The notes: generated by a model not told the origin, from the sequence alone. Positions 1 through 8,278 are shown, counted from the first letter of the stretch. The stretch: DNA of 64,000 nucleotides from Micrococcus lylae NBRC 15355 (GCF_001570885.1 NZ_BCSN01000008.1:1-64000), one strand, 5' to 3'. Numbers and translations are program-made.

Positions 1-1
1 G

Positions 2-922
2 GAGGCGGAACGGGCCCGGAACCTGGCCGGACTGGTCACGGGGCTCCCGGGGGAGGACGTGGACGCCAAGCGCTTCGACCTGCTGATTGTGCGCCGCCAG
101 CTCGCACAGCTGACGGGCGACGCCGGCACGGCCGAGCGCATCCGGTCCACCGTGCAGTCCCTGGCCGAGAACCTGCTCTCCAAGGACGCGATCCCCTCGG
201 TGCGGGAACAGCTCGTGCTCCTGGAGGCGGTGGCCGGTGACGAATGGTGGGAGGACGTCACCCTGGGCATGCTCGAACACGCCCGGAAGAAGCTGCGCGG
301 GCTCATCCAGTTCATCGAGAAGACACGGCGCTCCCTCGTGTACACGGACTTCGCCGACACCCTCACGGAGATGGAGCACGTGGAGATCCAGGCGGCGACG
401 CCCGGCGTGGACGTCGCACGGTTCTGGGCGAAGGTCACGGAGCCGCTGCGCCGCGACGAGGACACCCTCGCCCTGCAGAAGCTGCGCCGAGGGGAACAGC
501 TGACCGAACTGGACCTGGACTCCTTGGAGGACCTGCTCCGCCGTCACGGGGCCGACGACACCCTGCTCCAGGAGGCGAAGTCCGAGGCCGAGGGGCAGCT
601 GGGCCTGTTCGTGCGGAAGTTGGTGGGCCTGGACCGCAGCGCCGCGCAGGGCGTGGTCGCGGACTTCCACCAGGGCCAGACCCTCACGCAGACGCAGATC
701 CGGTTCCTCGGCCACGTGGTGGAGGAGCTGACCGCCAACGGGGTGATGGACGCCGGGCGGCTCTTTGAGTCCCCCTACACGGACGACGTGGCCGACGGCC
801 CCCTAGGGCTGTTCGAGGAGGCCCAGGTCTTCGCGTTGCGCGACCGCTTGGAACAGGTGCGCCAGGCCGCGATGGTGGGCGGGCCGTCCGGTGATGCCGC
901 TCAGGAGAACGTGGTCGCCTGA
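2..922 (+). CDS. Type I restriction enzyme R subunit (HsdR), C-terminal part, cut by window edge
   Basis: The reading frame is open from base 2, so this is the 3' end of a longer gene. It matches the C-terminal domain of EcoEI-type R (motor/nuclease) subunits: a helical region with IQFIEKTRRSLVYTDF, then LVGLDRSAA, the stretch QIRFLGHVVEELTANGVMD, and a closing LFEEAQVFALRDRL segment. In this family the domain follows the nuclease and DEAD-box translocase domains and docks the R subunit on the HsdMS methylase; those parts lie outside the window. A GTG at 59 is only an internal in-frame codon, not the start. No hsdM or hsdS is visible downstream, so any partner genes are to the left. Family assignment is fairly sure; whether the enzyme is intact cannot be judged. 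Confidence 0.8.
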   Translation, partial: EAERARNLAGLVTGLPGEDVDAKRFDLLIVRRQLAQLTGDAGTAERIRSTVQSLAENLLSKDAIPSVREQLVLLEAVAGDEWWEDVTLGMLEHARKKLRGLIQFIEKTRRSLVYTDFADTLTEMEHVEIQAATPGVDVARFWAKVTEPLRRDEDTLALQKLRRGEQLTELDLDSLEDLLRRHGADDTLLQEAKSEAEGQLGLFVRKLVGLDRSAAQGVVADFHQGQTLTQTQIRFLGHVVEELTANGVMDAGRLFESPYTDDVADGPLGLFEEAQVFALRDRLEQVRQAAMVGGPSGDAAQENVVA

Positions 923-962
923 CCTGCCCCCCTGGCACCCGCGCCAGCCCCGCCTTCCGCGC

Positions 963-2003
963 TCAGGCCAGCAGCGATGCGTCCGTCCGGTGCCGGCTGA
1001 CGATCGTGTGGATCAGCCGGGCCGCGGCCTTCGCCGTGCGGCCGTCCACGTCCAGGGCGGGGTTGAGCTCCACGACGTCGGCCAGGGCCAGCTTCCCGGA
1101 CTGGGTGGCCTCCAGCGTGCACGCGTGGATCACCTCGTACGGCACACCGAAGCCGGCCGGTGCGCTCACCCCCGGGGCGACGGCAGCCGGCAGCACATCC
1201 AGGTCGATCGTCAGGTAGAGCACGTCCACCGCGTCGATGAACGAGCGCACCCAGCGGCGGACGCCGGTGGCGTCGGCGGTCTGGGCCTGCTCGTCGGTCA
1301 CCCACGTGACCCCGTGCTCGCGCGCGGTGTCGAACAGGACACGGGTGTTGTTGGCCTCGCTGATGCCCACCACCGCGTAGGAGAGCTGATGCTCCGCCGC
1401 CTCGGCGTCCCGCAGCGCCTGCAGGAACGGGGTGCCGGAGCTGGGCCGCGGCGCCTCGCGCAGGTCGAAGTGCGCGTCCAGGTTGAGGATGCCCACGCGG
1501 GTGCCCGCACCCACGCGCGTGGACCCGGTCAGGCCCGTGATCGAGGCGTAGGCGGTCTCGTGTCCGCCGCCGAGCACCACGGCCAAATCGTGCGCGTTCA
1601 GCAGCCCGCTGACCACCGTGCCCAGCTCGGCCTGGCCCGCCTCGAGCTCGCCCGGGGCGTCGTCGTCGCCGCGGTCCACGGACACGTCGCCCGCGTCCAC
1701 GAGCGCGCCCGTGCCCTCGAGGTACGCGAGCGAGGCGAGCGCGCCGCGCAGCGCCTCCGGGCCGTCCTCGGCGCCCACGCGGCCGTGGTTCCGGCGCACG
1801 CCCTCGTCCGAGGCGAAGCCGACGAGCGCCGTGGACCGCGCGCCCGACGTCGGGGCGCCGGCGCCGGGGTGGCGCTGCGTCGTCGTGGCCTCACCGCGGC
1901 CGTCGGCGGGGCGGACCACCTGGTGCCAGCGCAGGTGCTCGGGGGTCTCACCGTCGGTGCGGCCGGTCCAGGCGGGGGAGAGGGAGGAGGACGCAGAAGT
2001 CAT
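963..2003 (-). CDS. hutG: Formimidoylglutamase (ureohydrolase/arginase family)
   Basis: 346 residues, the usual size for HutG. Binuclear Mn ligands of the ureohydrolase fold are visible: GGGHETAY, NLDAHFDLRE and LTIDLDVLP. The family member HutG hydrolyses N-formimino-glutamate to glutamate and formamide at the end of histidine degradation. The long N-terminal segment and the spacing of the metal motifs fit HutG better than arginase or agmatinase, but those remain alternatives because no other hut gene is in the window. Start ATG at 2003 has a GGGATGGAG-like ribosome site just upstream. The gene lies 53 nt downstream of the CoA-binding protein gene on the same strand and could be co-transcribed with it and metY. 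Confidence 0.85.
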   Translation of the reverse strand: MTSASSSLSPAWTGRTDGETPEHLRWHQVVRPADGRGEATTTQRHPGAGAPTSGARSTALVGFASDEGVRRNHGRVGAEDGPEALRGALASLAYLEGTGALVDAGDVSVDRGDDDAPGELEAGQAELGTVVSGLLNAHDLAVVLGGGHETAYASITGLTGSTRVGAGTRVGILNLDAHFDLREAPRPSSGTPFLQALRDAEAAEHQLSYAVVGISEANNTRVLFDTAREHGVTWVTDEQAQTADATGVRRWVRSFIDAVDVLYLTIDLDVLPAAVAPGVSAPAGFGVPYEVIHACTLEATQSGKLALADVVELNPALDVDGRTAKAAARLIHTIVSRHRTDASLLA

Positions 2004-2056
2004 GACTCCATCCCACGCCCCGGGACCCCTCGCGGGCAAGTCCGGGCCGCTCCGGC

Positions 2057-2572
2057 TCACCGGTCGATCGTCTGCCGCTTCGAGCTGATCACTCCGGTCA
2101 CGAACCCGGCCAGGTTGAGGCCGCCGTGGAAGCGGGCGTGCTCGATCTTCACGCAGCGGTCCATCACGATGTCCAGGCCGAGCTCCTCGGCCAGGTGCGC
2201 GGCGTCCTCGTTCCAGATGCCCAGCTGCAGCCAGACGGTCCTCGCACCGGCGGCGTGGGCCTCGCGGACGATCTCCGGGGCGTCGGAGGCCTTGCGGAAC
2301 ACCTCCACGAGGTCCGGCTGCACGGGCAGGTCCGCCAGGGAGGCGTAGACCTCGTGGCCCAGGATCGTCTTCCCGGCCTCGGCCAGCACCGGGTTCACGA
2401 AGTACACGTCGAACGTCGTGGAGCTCAACAGGTAGGTGGCCACGAAGTACGAGGCGCGCGCGGGCTTGTCCGAGGCGCCCACGATCGCGATGCTGCGCGT
2501 ACGGCGCAGGATCGCCAGCCGTTCCGGGGCCGTGGGGCCGGTCCAAGTGCGTTCGGGGATGACGGTGCTCAT
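2057..2572 (-). CDS. CoA-binding domain protein (YccU-like)
   Basis: 171 residues forming one Rossmann-like CoA-binding domain: SIAIVGASDKPARASYFVA near residues 27-45 is the nucleotide/CoA loop, followed by the YFVNP strand and the conserved WLQLGIWNE and VMDRCVKIEH segments typical of the YccU family. The biochemical role of these small stand-alone proteins is not established; binding of CoA or an acyl-CoA is expected. Its ATG overlaps the metY stop codon (ATGA), so the two are translationally coupled. That pairing is common in actinobacteria and hints at a link to acyl-homoserine or sulfur metabolism, which is inference. Confidence 0.85.
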   Translation of the reverse strand: MSTVIPERTWTGPTAPERLAILRRTRSIAIVGASDKPARASYFVATYLLSSTTFDVYFVNPVLAEAGKTILGHEVYASLADLPVQPDLVEVFRKASDAPEIVREAHAAGARTVWLQLGIWNEDAAHLAEELGLDIVMDRCVKIEHARFHGGLNLAGFVTGVISSKRQTIDR

Positions 2573-3984
2573 CTCAGGCCTCCTTCTTCAGTGCCGTTGC
2601 CGGCGGTCTTCTCCGGCTTCCCGACGACGGCCGCGTCCGTTCCCGGAGCCGGCTCGCCGTCGCGTGTGGTGCCGGTGGCGGCGGTGAGCGCCTGGTCCAG
2701 GTCCCAGAGGATGTCCTCGACGTCCTCGATGCCCACCGAGAGGCGGATGAGGTCCTCGGGGACGCCGCCGGCGATCAGCTGCTCGGCGGTGAGCTGCTGG
2801 TGGGTGGTGGAGGCCGGGTGCAGCACGAGGGTCTTGGCGTCGCCGATGTTGGCCAGGTGGCTGGCCAGCTGCAGGTTCGCGATGAACTCCGCGCCGGCCT
2901 CGCGCCCGCCGCGGTGCTCGCCGCCGGCCACGCCGAAGCTGAACACCGAGCCGACGCCACGGGGCAGCAGCGTCCGGGCCCGTTCGTGGTGCGGGTGCGA
3001 GGGAAGACCGGCGTAGCGGACCCAGCTCACACGCGGGTCCTCGTCCAGCCAGGCGGCCACCTGCTGCGCGTTGGCCAGGTGGGCGTCCATGCGCTGGGCC
3101 AGGGTCTCCACACCGATCAGCAGCTGGAACGCCGACTGCGGGGCCAGGGACGGACCGAAGTCCCGCAGCTGCTCCGAGCGCAGCTTGGTGAGGAAGCCGT
3201 ACTCACCGAAGTTCCCCCACCAGGAGACGTTCCCGTAGGAGGGAACCGGATCGGTCATCTGCGGGAACTTCCCGTTGTCCCACGGGAAGGCGCCGGACTC
3301 CACGACCACGCCGCCGAGGGTGGTGCCGTGGCCGCCCAGGAACTTGGTGGCCGAGTGGATGACGATGTCCGCTCCGTGCTCGATCGGCCGGATCAGGTAC
3401 GGGGGAGTGAGGGTCGCGTCCACCACGAGCGGGATGCCGTGCCGGTGCGCGACCTCCGCCAGACCCGGCAGGTCCACGATGTCCCCGGAGGGGTTGGCGA
3501 CGATCTCGGTGTAGACGGCCTTCGTGTTGGGCTGGAGGACGGCCTCGAAGTCCGCGGCCTCGGAGGAGTCCACGAAGGTGGTCTCCACACCGAAGCGGCG
3601 CAGCGAGACGTCCAGCTGGGTGACGGTGCCGCCGTAGAGCTTGGAGGAGGCCGCGATGTGGTCCCCGGCGCCGCAGAGGGCGGCGAAGGTGATGAACTCC
3701 GCGGCCATGCCGGAGGCGGTGGCCACCGCGCCGATGCCGCCCTCGAGCGTCGCGATGCGCTCCTCGAACGCCGCGACGGTCGGGTTGCCGATGCGCGAGT
3801 AGATGTTGCCGTACTTCTGCAGCGCGAACAGGTTCGCCGCGTCGTCCGCGGACTCGAACACGAAGGAGCTGCTCTGGTGGATCGGCACCGCACGGGAGCC
3901 GTGCACGGCGTCGGGGACGGCGCCGGCGTGCAGCGCCTTCGTGCGGAACCCGAACTCGTGCGGGGCGGGGCGGGGGTCTGCCAC
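2569..3984 (-). CDS. metY: O-acetylhomoserine sulfhydrylase (PLP enzyme)
   Basis: 471 residues from a GTG at 3984, chosen because GGAAGGA lies 6 nt upstream; an ATG further up (4113) adds a poorly conserved stretch and has no ribosome site. Cys/Met-metabolism PLP-dependent family, fold type I: YSRIGNPTV near residues 61-70, the PLP lysine in SATKFLGGHG (about K214) and the long mid-protein insert PVPSYGNVSWWGNFGEYGF, which separates O-acetylhomoserine enzymes from cystathionine synthases. It condenses O-acetylhomoserine with sulfide (or methanethiol), giving homocysteine (or methionine) plus acetate. The downstream CoA-binding gene overlaps by 4 nt. Upstream there is a 5' region with strong hairpins and a tetrapeptide ORF that may attenuate transcription. 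Confidence 0.9.
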   Translation of the reverse strand: MADPRPAPHEFGFRTKALHAGAVPDAVHGSRAVPIHQSSSFVFESADDAANLFALQKYGNIYSRIGNPTVAAFEERIATLEGGIGAVATASGMAAEFITFAALCGAGDHIAASSKLYGGTVTQLDVSLRRFGVETTFVDSSEAADFEAVLQPNTKAVYTEIVANPSGDIVDLPGLAEVAHRHGIPLVVDATLTPPYLIRPIEHGADIVIHSATKFLGGHGTTLGGVVVESGAFPWDNGKFPQMTDPVPSYGNVSWWGNFGEYGFLTKLRSEQLRDFGPSLAPQSAFQLLIGVETLAQRMDAHLANAQQVAAWLDEDPRVSWVRYAGLPSHPHHERARTLLPRGVGSVFSFGVAGGEHRGGREAGAEFIANLQLASHLANIGDAKTLVLHPASTTHQQLTAEQLIAGGVPEDLIRLSVGIEDVEDILWDLDQALTAATGTTRDGEPAPGTDAAVVGKPEKTAGNGTEEGGLR

Positions 3985-4123
3985 GGGGATCCTTCCGGTC
4001 GTCGGCCACAGGCACGGGCGACGGACGCGCGGCGGGGAGGCGGCCGTCGTCGTGGTGTCCATGGTGCGCCCGGCCCAGGGGGCTCGGCAGGCCGGAAGGT
4101 CGTGCGAGGTCACGCAGGGGCGG

Positions 4124-4158
4124 CCGGGCCCCGCAGCCTGCGCGGCTGCGGGGCCCGG
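4124..4158 (-). terminator. Strong hairpin in the metY leader (attenuator/terminator candidate)
   Basis: Perfect 15-bp stem, CCGGGCCCCGCAGCC pairing with GGCTGCGGGGCCCGG around a 5-nt loop, 140 nt upstream of the metY start and downstream of the C-rich hairpin element on the same strand. There is no clear T-tract, as is usual in this GC range. It could end a stand-alone small RNA or attenuate metY. Confidence 0.55.
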
Positions 4159-4175
4159 GAGGGGGTCCTGGACAG

Positions 4176-4290
4176 GCGGACGCCCCGGTGCCGACCGCGC
4201 GAGGGGGTACGCATGGTGGTCGACGCCGGGGCGTCCGCTTTTCAGTTGTCCATCATCACTCGCACCTTGATGAGGCGTCTACGACGCTAG
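4176..4290 (-). ncRNA. Leader/small-RNA-like element, copy A (tetrapeptide ORF plus C-rich hairpin)
   Basis: Read on the minus strand: a -10-like TAGCGT (4284-4289), the ribosome site AAGGTG (4263-4268), the tiny ORF MMDN-stop (4242-4256), then a 13-bp stem (4226-4238 with 4176-4188) enclosing GCGTACCCCCTCGCGC. Copy B at 5398-5511 has the same order of parts, near-identical promoter and ORF-start sequence, and a stem of different sequence that still pairs, which indicates RNA-level conservation. The C-rich loop recalls actinobacterial 6C RNA, but the architecture differs. The element lies upstream of metY, so it could be cis-acting or an independent small RNA. Confidence 0.5.
4242..4256 (-). 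CDS. Tetrapeptide leader ORF (MMDN), copy A
   Basis: ATG ATG GAC AAC TGA, with AAGGTG six bases upstream of the ATG. The ribosome site and spacer are identical in copy B (5464-5478), which encodes MNHN. Translation is inferred only from this conserved arrangement; the peptide sequence itself is not conserved beyond the first Met and last Asn. Confidence 0.35.
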   Translation of the reverse strand: MMDN

Positions 4291-4380
4291 GCGGTCACCC
4301 TTGAGGCTCTCGCAAACGAGCCTGGTCATTGCCTGGCGGTCCGGATGTCGAGTGATCTGCGTCTCAATTGTTGGAACCGC

Positions 4381-5199
4381 TCAGCCGGGCCAGGCAGTGA
4401 TCCAGAGGACCGCCGGCAGGCCGACGGCGAACACCAGGACGAAGCCCCGGTAGAGGCGCCGACCGCCCGGAGAGCCGATGTTCACGGTGGTCCCCACTCC
4501 GTAGCCCTCGCGCTTGTTCACCACGATGTTCGGCTCATCCGGGTCGTTCATCATGCCGGTGGCGGTCCAGCGTTCCTCCTCCGCCCGCTCCTGGGCAGAC
4601 GCATGGTGCCCCAGCTCGGTGGCGACGTCCTCGGACCAGCGGCGCCAGTGCCGCATGGACAGGGACAGGGCCGCGAACACGCCCACCATGACCACGGTGA
4701 AGACCAGGGGCATCAGCCACCAGGGCAGCCCGGCGGTGCGTCCGAGCAGGACGTGCACGGTGGTCGGGGCCGCGGCGAGCAGTATCAGCAGGCTGATCCA
4801 GCCCAGCGCGGAGACCATGCCGAAGTGCAGGCCGTGGCCGCGTACGCGCGCCCAGCCGGAGCGGTCCTGCGGGGTGGTGGACAGGGACGGGGCGAGGGCT
4901 GCGACGGCGGCCAGGGCGGCGGCGCTGCCCAGGCCGATGAGCGCTCCCTGGGCCACAGCGCCGAAGGACGTGCCCGCCCAGGCGTCCGGGGACCCGCTCG
5001 GGCCCCAGTGCGTCGGGATCTGCTCCGGCAGGCCCGGCAGGGCGAGGAACACCCACGCGACGAGGGCGAGGCCCAGGGCGGCGGTGACGACGAACGGCAG
5101 CCACGCCTTCGGCCTGGCCCTGCGGACGAGGCGACGCTCCTGCCTCTGGAGGCGGCCGTCGTCGGGGGAGCCGGGGGCGTGCGGCGGCTGGTGGGTCAT
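4381..5199 (-). CDS. DUF1648/DUF5808 multi-spanning membrane protein (SdpI-like)
   Basis: 272 residues from the ATG at 5199, preceded by AGGGGAGA about ten bases upstream. An N-terminal soluble tail leads to a first membrane helix (WLPFVVTAALGLALVAW), then the DUF1648 signature QIPTHWGPSGSPD, at least five further hydrophobic helices and a C-terminal DUF5808-like segment with GYGVGTTVN. DUF1648 occurs in SdpI-type immunity proteins and in small membrane proteins near GntR regulators; the function of this solitary actinobacterial form is unknown. Element copy B lies upstream on the same strand and may belong to its 5' region. Confidence 0.7.
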   Translation of the reverse strand: MTHQPPHAPGSPDDGRLQRQERRLVRRARPKAWLPFVVTAALGLALVAWVFLALPGLPEQIPTHWGPSGSPDAWAGTSFGAVAQGALIGLGSAAALAAVAALAPSLSTTPQDRSGWARVRGHGLHFGMVSALGWISLLILLAAAPTTVHVLLGRTAGLPWWLMPLVFTVVMVGVFAALSLSMRHWRRWSEDVATELGHHASAQERAEEERWTATGMMNDPDEPNIVVNKREGYGVGTTVNIGSPGGRRLYRGFVLVFAVGLPAVLWITAWPG

Positions 5200-5397
5200 C
5201 GGTAGAAGTCTCCCCTCGGGGCCGCGGCGCTGCGGCCGGATCTCATCGGGGCCTGGTCTCAACGGGCTGGTGGCCTACGAGTCTATCGAGGGGGGTCCAT
5301 GAGGGCTGCGGAAGTTCCGCGCCTGTAGAGGTGCGGGGCCCGCAGAGGTGCCGCGCCTGCAGGGCGCGGTGCCTGCGCGCGGCCCGGCCCCGGACGT

Positions 5398-5511
5398 GCA
5401 GAGCCCCGGGCTCGGTCGCGTGAGGGGGACGCGTTGATGATCGAGGCCCGGGGCTTCTGCTGTTCAGTTGTGATTCATCACTCGCACCTTGATGAGGCGT
5501 GTTCCACGCTA
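5398..5511 (-). ncRNA. Leader/small-RNA-like element, copy B (tetrapeptide ORF plus C-rich hairpin)
   Basis: Minus-strand order matches copy A: TAGCGT (5506-5511), AAGGTG, ORF MNHN-stop (5464-5478), then a long stem (5442-5460 with 5398-5414) whose inner hairpin CGCGT-ccccctc-ACGCG exposes the C-rich loop. Stem bases differ from copy A in both arms while pairing is kept. A small hairpin CCGCGCC-tgca-GGGCGCGG around 5351-5370 may end the transcript. It sits about 200 nt upstream of the DUF1648 gene and just downstream of the MFS gene. Confidence 0.5.
5464..5478 (-). CDS. Tetrapeptide leader ORF (MNHN), copy B
   Basis: ATG AAT CAC AAC TGA with the same AAGGTG ribosome site and six-base spacer as copy A. 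Its existence as a translated ORF is inferred from this parallel. Confidence 0.35.
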   Translation of the reverse strand: MNHN

Positions 5512-5641
5512 GGGGGCGGCCCTGACCGGAGGCGCAGACGCCGCTGGGCGTTCTCTGGCCGTTGCGTTGCGCTTCGATCACATCGTGACGTGCGCCACGA
5601 TCGGCTCGTGGCCACTGGGCTGTGCGGAGTGTCAGGCCGCG

Positions 5642-7129
5642 TCAGTGGGCGTCTGCGGCCTCGTTCGAGGAGCGCTTCACGAACCAGACGGCCACCACGT
5701 TGAGGCTGAACACGCAGGCGCCCGCCAGCAGGGCCAGGTGCACACCGTCCATGGTGGCGGCGACCTGGTCCGAGCCGCGGGCGGCGGACCCGGCCGTGCC
5801 CACGGTCAGCAGGGTGATGAACAGAGCGGTGCCGGCGGCCGCCGCCACCTGCTGGAGGGTGGACAGCAGCGCCGAACCGTGCGCGTAGAGGCGGCGTGGC
5901 AGAGAGGACAGGGCGGTGGTCATCAGCGGGGAGAACATCATGGACAGGCCCACGCTCATGACGATGTGCAGGGTGATCACGAACGCCGCCGTGGACTGCG
6001 GGGAGAGGAACGTGTAGCCCCAGAGCGCACCGGCGGCCAGCAGCGAGCCCGGGATGAGCAGGGGACGGGGCCCCACCCGGTCGTAGAGGTTGCCGACCAC
6101 GTAGCCGAGGACGGCCATCGCGGCACCGCCGGGCAGCAGGGCCAGGCCGGATTCCTGAGTGGTCCAGCCGAGGACCTGCTGGAAGTACATCGGCAGCAGG
6201 ATGATGACGCCGAACAGGGACATCATCGTCACGAGCATGCAGCACAGGGCCGTGGCATAGGTGGGCCGGGCGAGCGTGCGCAGGTCCAGCAGGGCGTCGT
6301 CCCCGAGGCGCACCTGCCGGTAGGCGAAGAACGCGAGGAACACGGCGCCGGCGGCGAGCGGGATCCATGGGGCGACCGGCGCGTGACCGCCGGCGGCCTC
6401 GCCGATGCTGGACAGGCCGAAGATCAGGCCGCCGAAGCCGAGCGCGCACAGCACGCCGGAGAAGCCGTCCAGGCGGATCTTCTCCGGCTCCGTGACGTTG
6501 CGGACCCACAGGGCGCCGGCCACCAGGGCGGCCAGGGCGATGGGGAACACGGCGCCGAACATCCAGCGCCACGTCAGGTGCTCCAGGATCACGCCGCCCA
6601 CGGTGGGCCCGGCGGCCGGTGCGACTGCGATGACGATCGAGATGATGCCCATGACCCGGCCGCGACGGGAGACGGGGACCACGTTCAGCACGGTGGTCAT
6701 CAGCAGCGGCATCATGATGGCCGTGCCGACGGCCTGGACGACGCGCCCGGCCAGCAGGACCGAGAACAGCGGGGCCAGGCCGGCCACCACGGTGCCGATC
6801 GTGAACGTGCTCATCGCGAAGACGAACACCTGCCGCACCGTGAACCGGTTCATCACCCACCCGGTGAACGGGATCACCACCGCCATGGTCAGCATGAAAC
6901 CGGTGGACAGCCACTGTGCGGTGGCGGCGGAGACCGAGAACTCGGCCATCAGCCGCGGCAGTGCCACGGACATGATGGTCTCGTTGAGGATCACCACGAA
7001 GGCCGCGGACACGAGCAGGCCGATGAGGCGGCCGGTGCCGGGGGCGAGGGTGACGGGGACGGGGCCGGTGGGCAGGGAGTGGGCGGAGGACTGCGCGTCG
7101 GTGCCCGGCTGCGCCTGGCCGGCGGTCAT
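5642..7129 (-). CDS. MFS drug exporter, DHA2 (EmrB/QacA) type, 14 predicted helices
   Basis: 495 residues. Membrane helices run through the whole length. Family motifs include the early LNETIMSVALPRLMAEF segment (motif D1 type, with an Asn-Glu pair in helix 1), WLSTGFMLTMAVVIPFTG and GRVVQAVGTAIMMPLL (motif B region), as in DHA2 proton-driven multidrug exporters. The ATG at 7129 has no ribosome site of its own. It overlaps the stop of a 32-codon ORF (7126-7224), so translation is probably coupled. Substrate unknown. The C-terminus runs into the region of RNA-like element copy B. Confidence 0.85.
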   Translation of the reverse strand: MTAGQAQPGTDAQSSAHSLPTGPVPVTLAPGTGRLIGLLVSAAFVVILNETIMSVALPRLMAEFSVSAATAQWLSTGFMLTMAVVIPFTGWVMNRFTVRQVFVFAMSTFTIGTVVAGLAPLFSVLLAGRVVQAVGTAIMMPLLMTTVLNVVPVSRRGRVMGIISIVIAVAPAAGPTVGGVILEHLTWRWMFGAVFPIALAALVAGALWVRNVTEPEKIRLDGFSGVLCALGFGGLIFGLSSIGEAAGGHAPVAPWIPLAAGAVFLAFFAYRQVRLGDDALLDLRTLARPTYATALCCMLVTMMSLFGVIILLPMYFQQVLGWTTQESGLALLPGGAAMAVLGYVVGNLYDRVGPRPLLIPGSLLAAGALWGYTFLSPQSTAAFVITLHIVMSVGLSMMFSPLMTTALSSLPRRLYAHGSALLSTLQQVAAAAGTALFITLLTVGTAGSAARGSDQVAATMDGVHLALLAGACVFSLNVVAVWFVKRSSNEAADAH

Positions 7130-7224
7130 GCGGCGACCCGCTGCTGAGGCAGGGCGGCCTGGAGGGTCTCGCCGGGGGCGCCGCCGGCATTCCAGGCGCG
7201 CACGAGTCCGGTCCGAGCGGTCAT
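7126..7224 (-). CDS. 32-residue leader ORF coupled to the MFS exporter
   Basis: The ATG at 7224 is preceded by GGGAAGGGA eight bases upstream, better than anything in front of the exporter. The peptide starts MTARTGLVRAWN and ends PQQRVAA; its TGA overlaps the exporter's ATG (ATGA). A -10-like TAAGAT lies upstream at about 7277-7282. The arrangement fits translational coupling or a regulatory leader peptide. No homology is recognised. Confidence 0.5.
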   Translation of the reverse strand: MTARTGLVRAWNAGGAPGETLQAALPQQRVAA

Positions 7225-7324
7225 GGTCTGTTTCCCTTCCCGGTGGTTCACAGTGGGCGGTTGAAAGCCTCCGAGGATCTTAGTGGGGCACCGCCGCCTG
7301 GTGTCCGTTCGGCCGCACAGTGGA

Positions 7325-7343
7325 TAAGGTGAGACAGACGTTT
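7325..7343 (+). promoter_or_regulatory. Possible DtxR/IdeR iron box
   Basis: TAAGGTGAGACAGACGTTT matches about 11 of 19 positions of the DtxR/IdeR operator consensus and lies 36 nt before the siderophore-interacting protein gene, an expected iron-repressed target. The right half-site is poor. Confidence 0.35.
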
Positions 7344-7378
7344 CGTATTCCCCGCCGATCCCCTGGAGGCAGCTTTCC

Positions 7379-8278
7379 GTGAAGAACGACGACGGCGCCC
7401 GCAACTCCGCCTCGACCGCCGCCCCCGCCGGGGGCGGCCGTCCGCCGCGACCGCAGACGGTGCTGGAGGTGGTCCGCACCGAGCAACTGACCCCCCACAT
7501 GGTGCGCGTGGTGCTCGGCGGCGACGGGTTCGCCGCGTTCCACGAGCGCTGGGCCGCGAAGAGGGCGACCGACCAGTACATCAAGCTGCTGTTCGCCGAT
7601 CCCGCGCTCAGGTTGGAACCGCCCTATGACATGGACGTGCTGCGGGAGCGGCTGGCCCCCGAGCAGATGCCCGTGCGCCGGACCTACACCGTCCGCGCGG
7701 TGGATGCACGGGCGCAGACGGTGGCCGTGGACTTCGTGGTGCACGGGGACGAGGGCCTGGCCGGCCCGTGGGCTGCGCAGGCGAAGCCGGGGGAGAAGGT
7801 CGCGTTCTTCGGGCCCGGCGGCGCCTACCGGCCGGACGAGGACGCGGACTGGCATGTGCTCGCCGGCGACGAGGCGGCACTGCCGGCTCTGGCCGCCGCG
7901 TGCGAGGACATGGCCGCACGGCTGCCGCAGGCGCGGGGCGTGGCACTGATCGAGGTGTCCGGAGAGCAGGACGAGCAGGAGTTCGCCGCGCCGGAGGGAG
8001 TCCAGGTCCGCTGGCTGCACCGCGGCGGGGACTTCAGCCCGCAGACCGCGCTCTGGGTGGACGCGCTCGAGGAGCTCGAGTTCGGGCCGGGCCGCGTGCA
8101 GGCGTTCGTCCACGGTGAGCGCGAGCAGGTGAAGCGGGCCCGGAGGCACCTGACCGACGTGCGTGGGCTGGACCGCAGGCAACTGTCCGTCTCCGCATAC
8201 TGGGCCCACGGCCGTGCGGAGGAGGCGTTCCAGGCGGAGAAGCGCGAGCCGATCGGCAAGATCTTCGACGACGACTGA
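7379..8278 (+). CDS. Siderophore-interacting protein (FAD/NAD(P)H ferric-siderophore reductase)
   Basis: 299 residues from a GTG with GGAGG about nine bases upstream. The N-terminal FAD-binding domain has RRTYTVRAVD and VDFVVHG, where the flavin isoalloxazine and ribityl bind. The C-terminal SIP domain has HVLAGDEAALPAL and ends in the family hallmark SAYWAHGRAEEAF. Relatives (ViuB, YqjH) reduce ferric-siderophore complexes in the cytoplasm to release Fe(II). The gene stands alone, with the MFS operon divergent to the left. A weak iron-box candidate in front fits Fe-DtxR repression. Confidence 0.9.
   Translation: MKNDDGARNSASTAAPAGGGRPPRPQTVLEVVRTEQLTPHMVRVVLGGDGFAAFHERWAAKRATDQYIKLLFADPALRLEPPYDMDVLRERLAPEQMPVRRTYTVRAVDARAQTVAVDFVVHGDEGLAGPWAAQAKPGEKVAFFGPGGAYRPDEDADWHVLAGDEAALPALAAACEDMAARLPQARGVALIEVSGEQDEQEFAAPEGVQVRWLHRGGDFSPQTALWVDALEELEFGPGRVQAFVHGEREQVKRARRHLTDVRGLDRRQLSVSAYWAHGRAEEAFQAEKREPIGKIFDDD

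Noticed and set aside
2-922. Phage or defence island at the left edge
   Set aside because: Only the end of an R subunit is visible, and the next genes are metabolic; the context lies outside the window.
963-2546. A 527-codon minus-strand frame joining hutG to upstream sequence
   Set aside because: The first half is an out-of-frame reading of the CoA-binding gene; hutG has its own ATG and ribosome site at 2003.
5567-7147. A 526-codon plus-strand frame opposite the MFS exporter
   Set aside because: His/Gly/Gln-rich composition typical of antisense reading; the minus strand has clear MFS helices.
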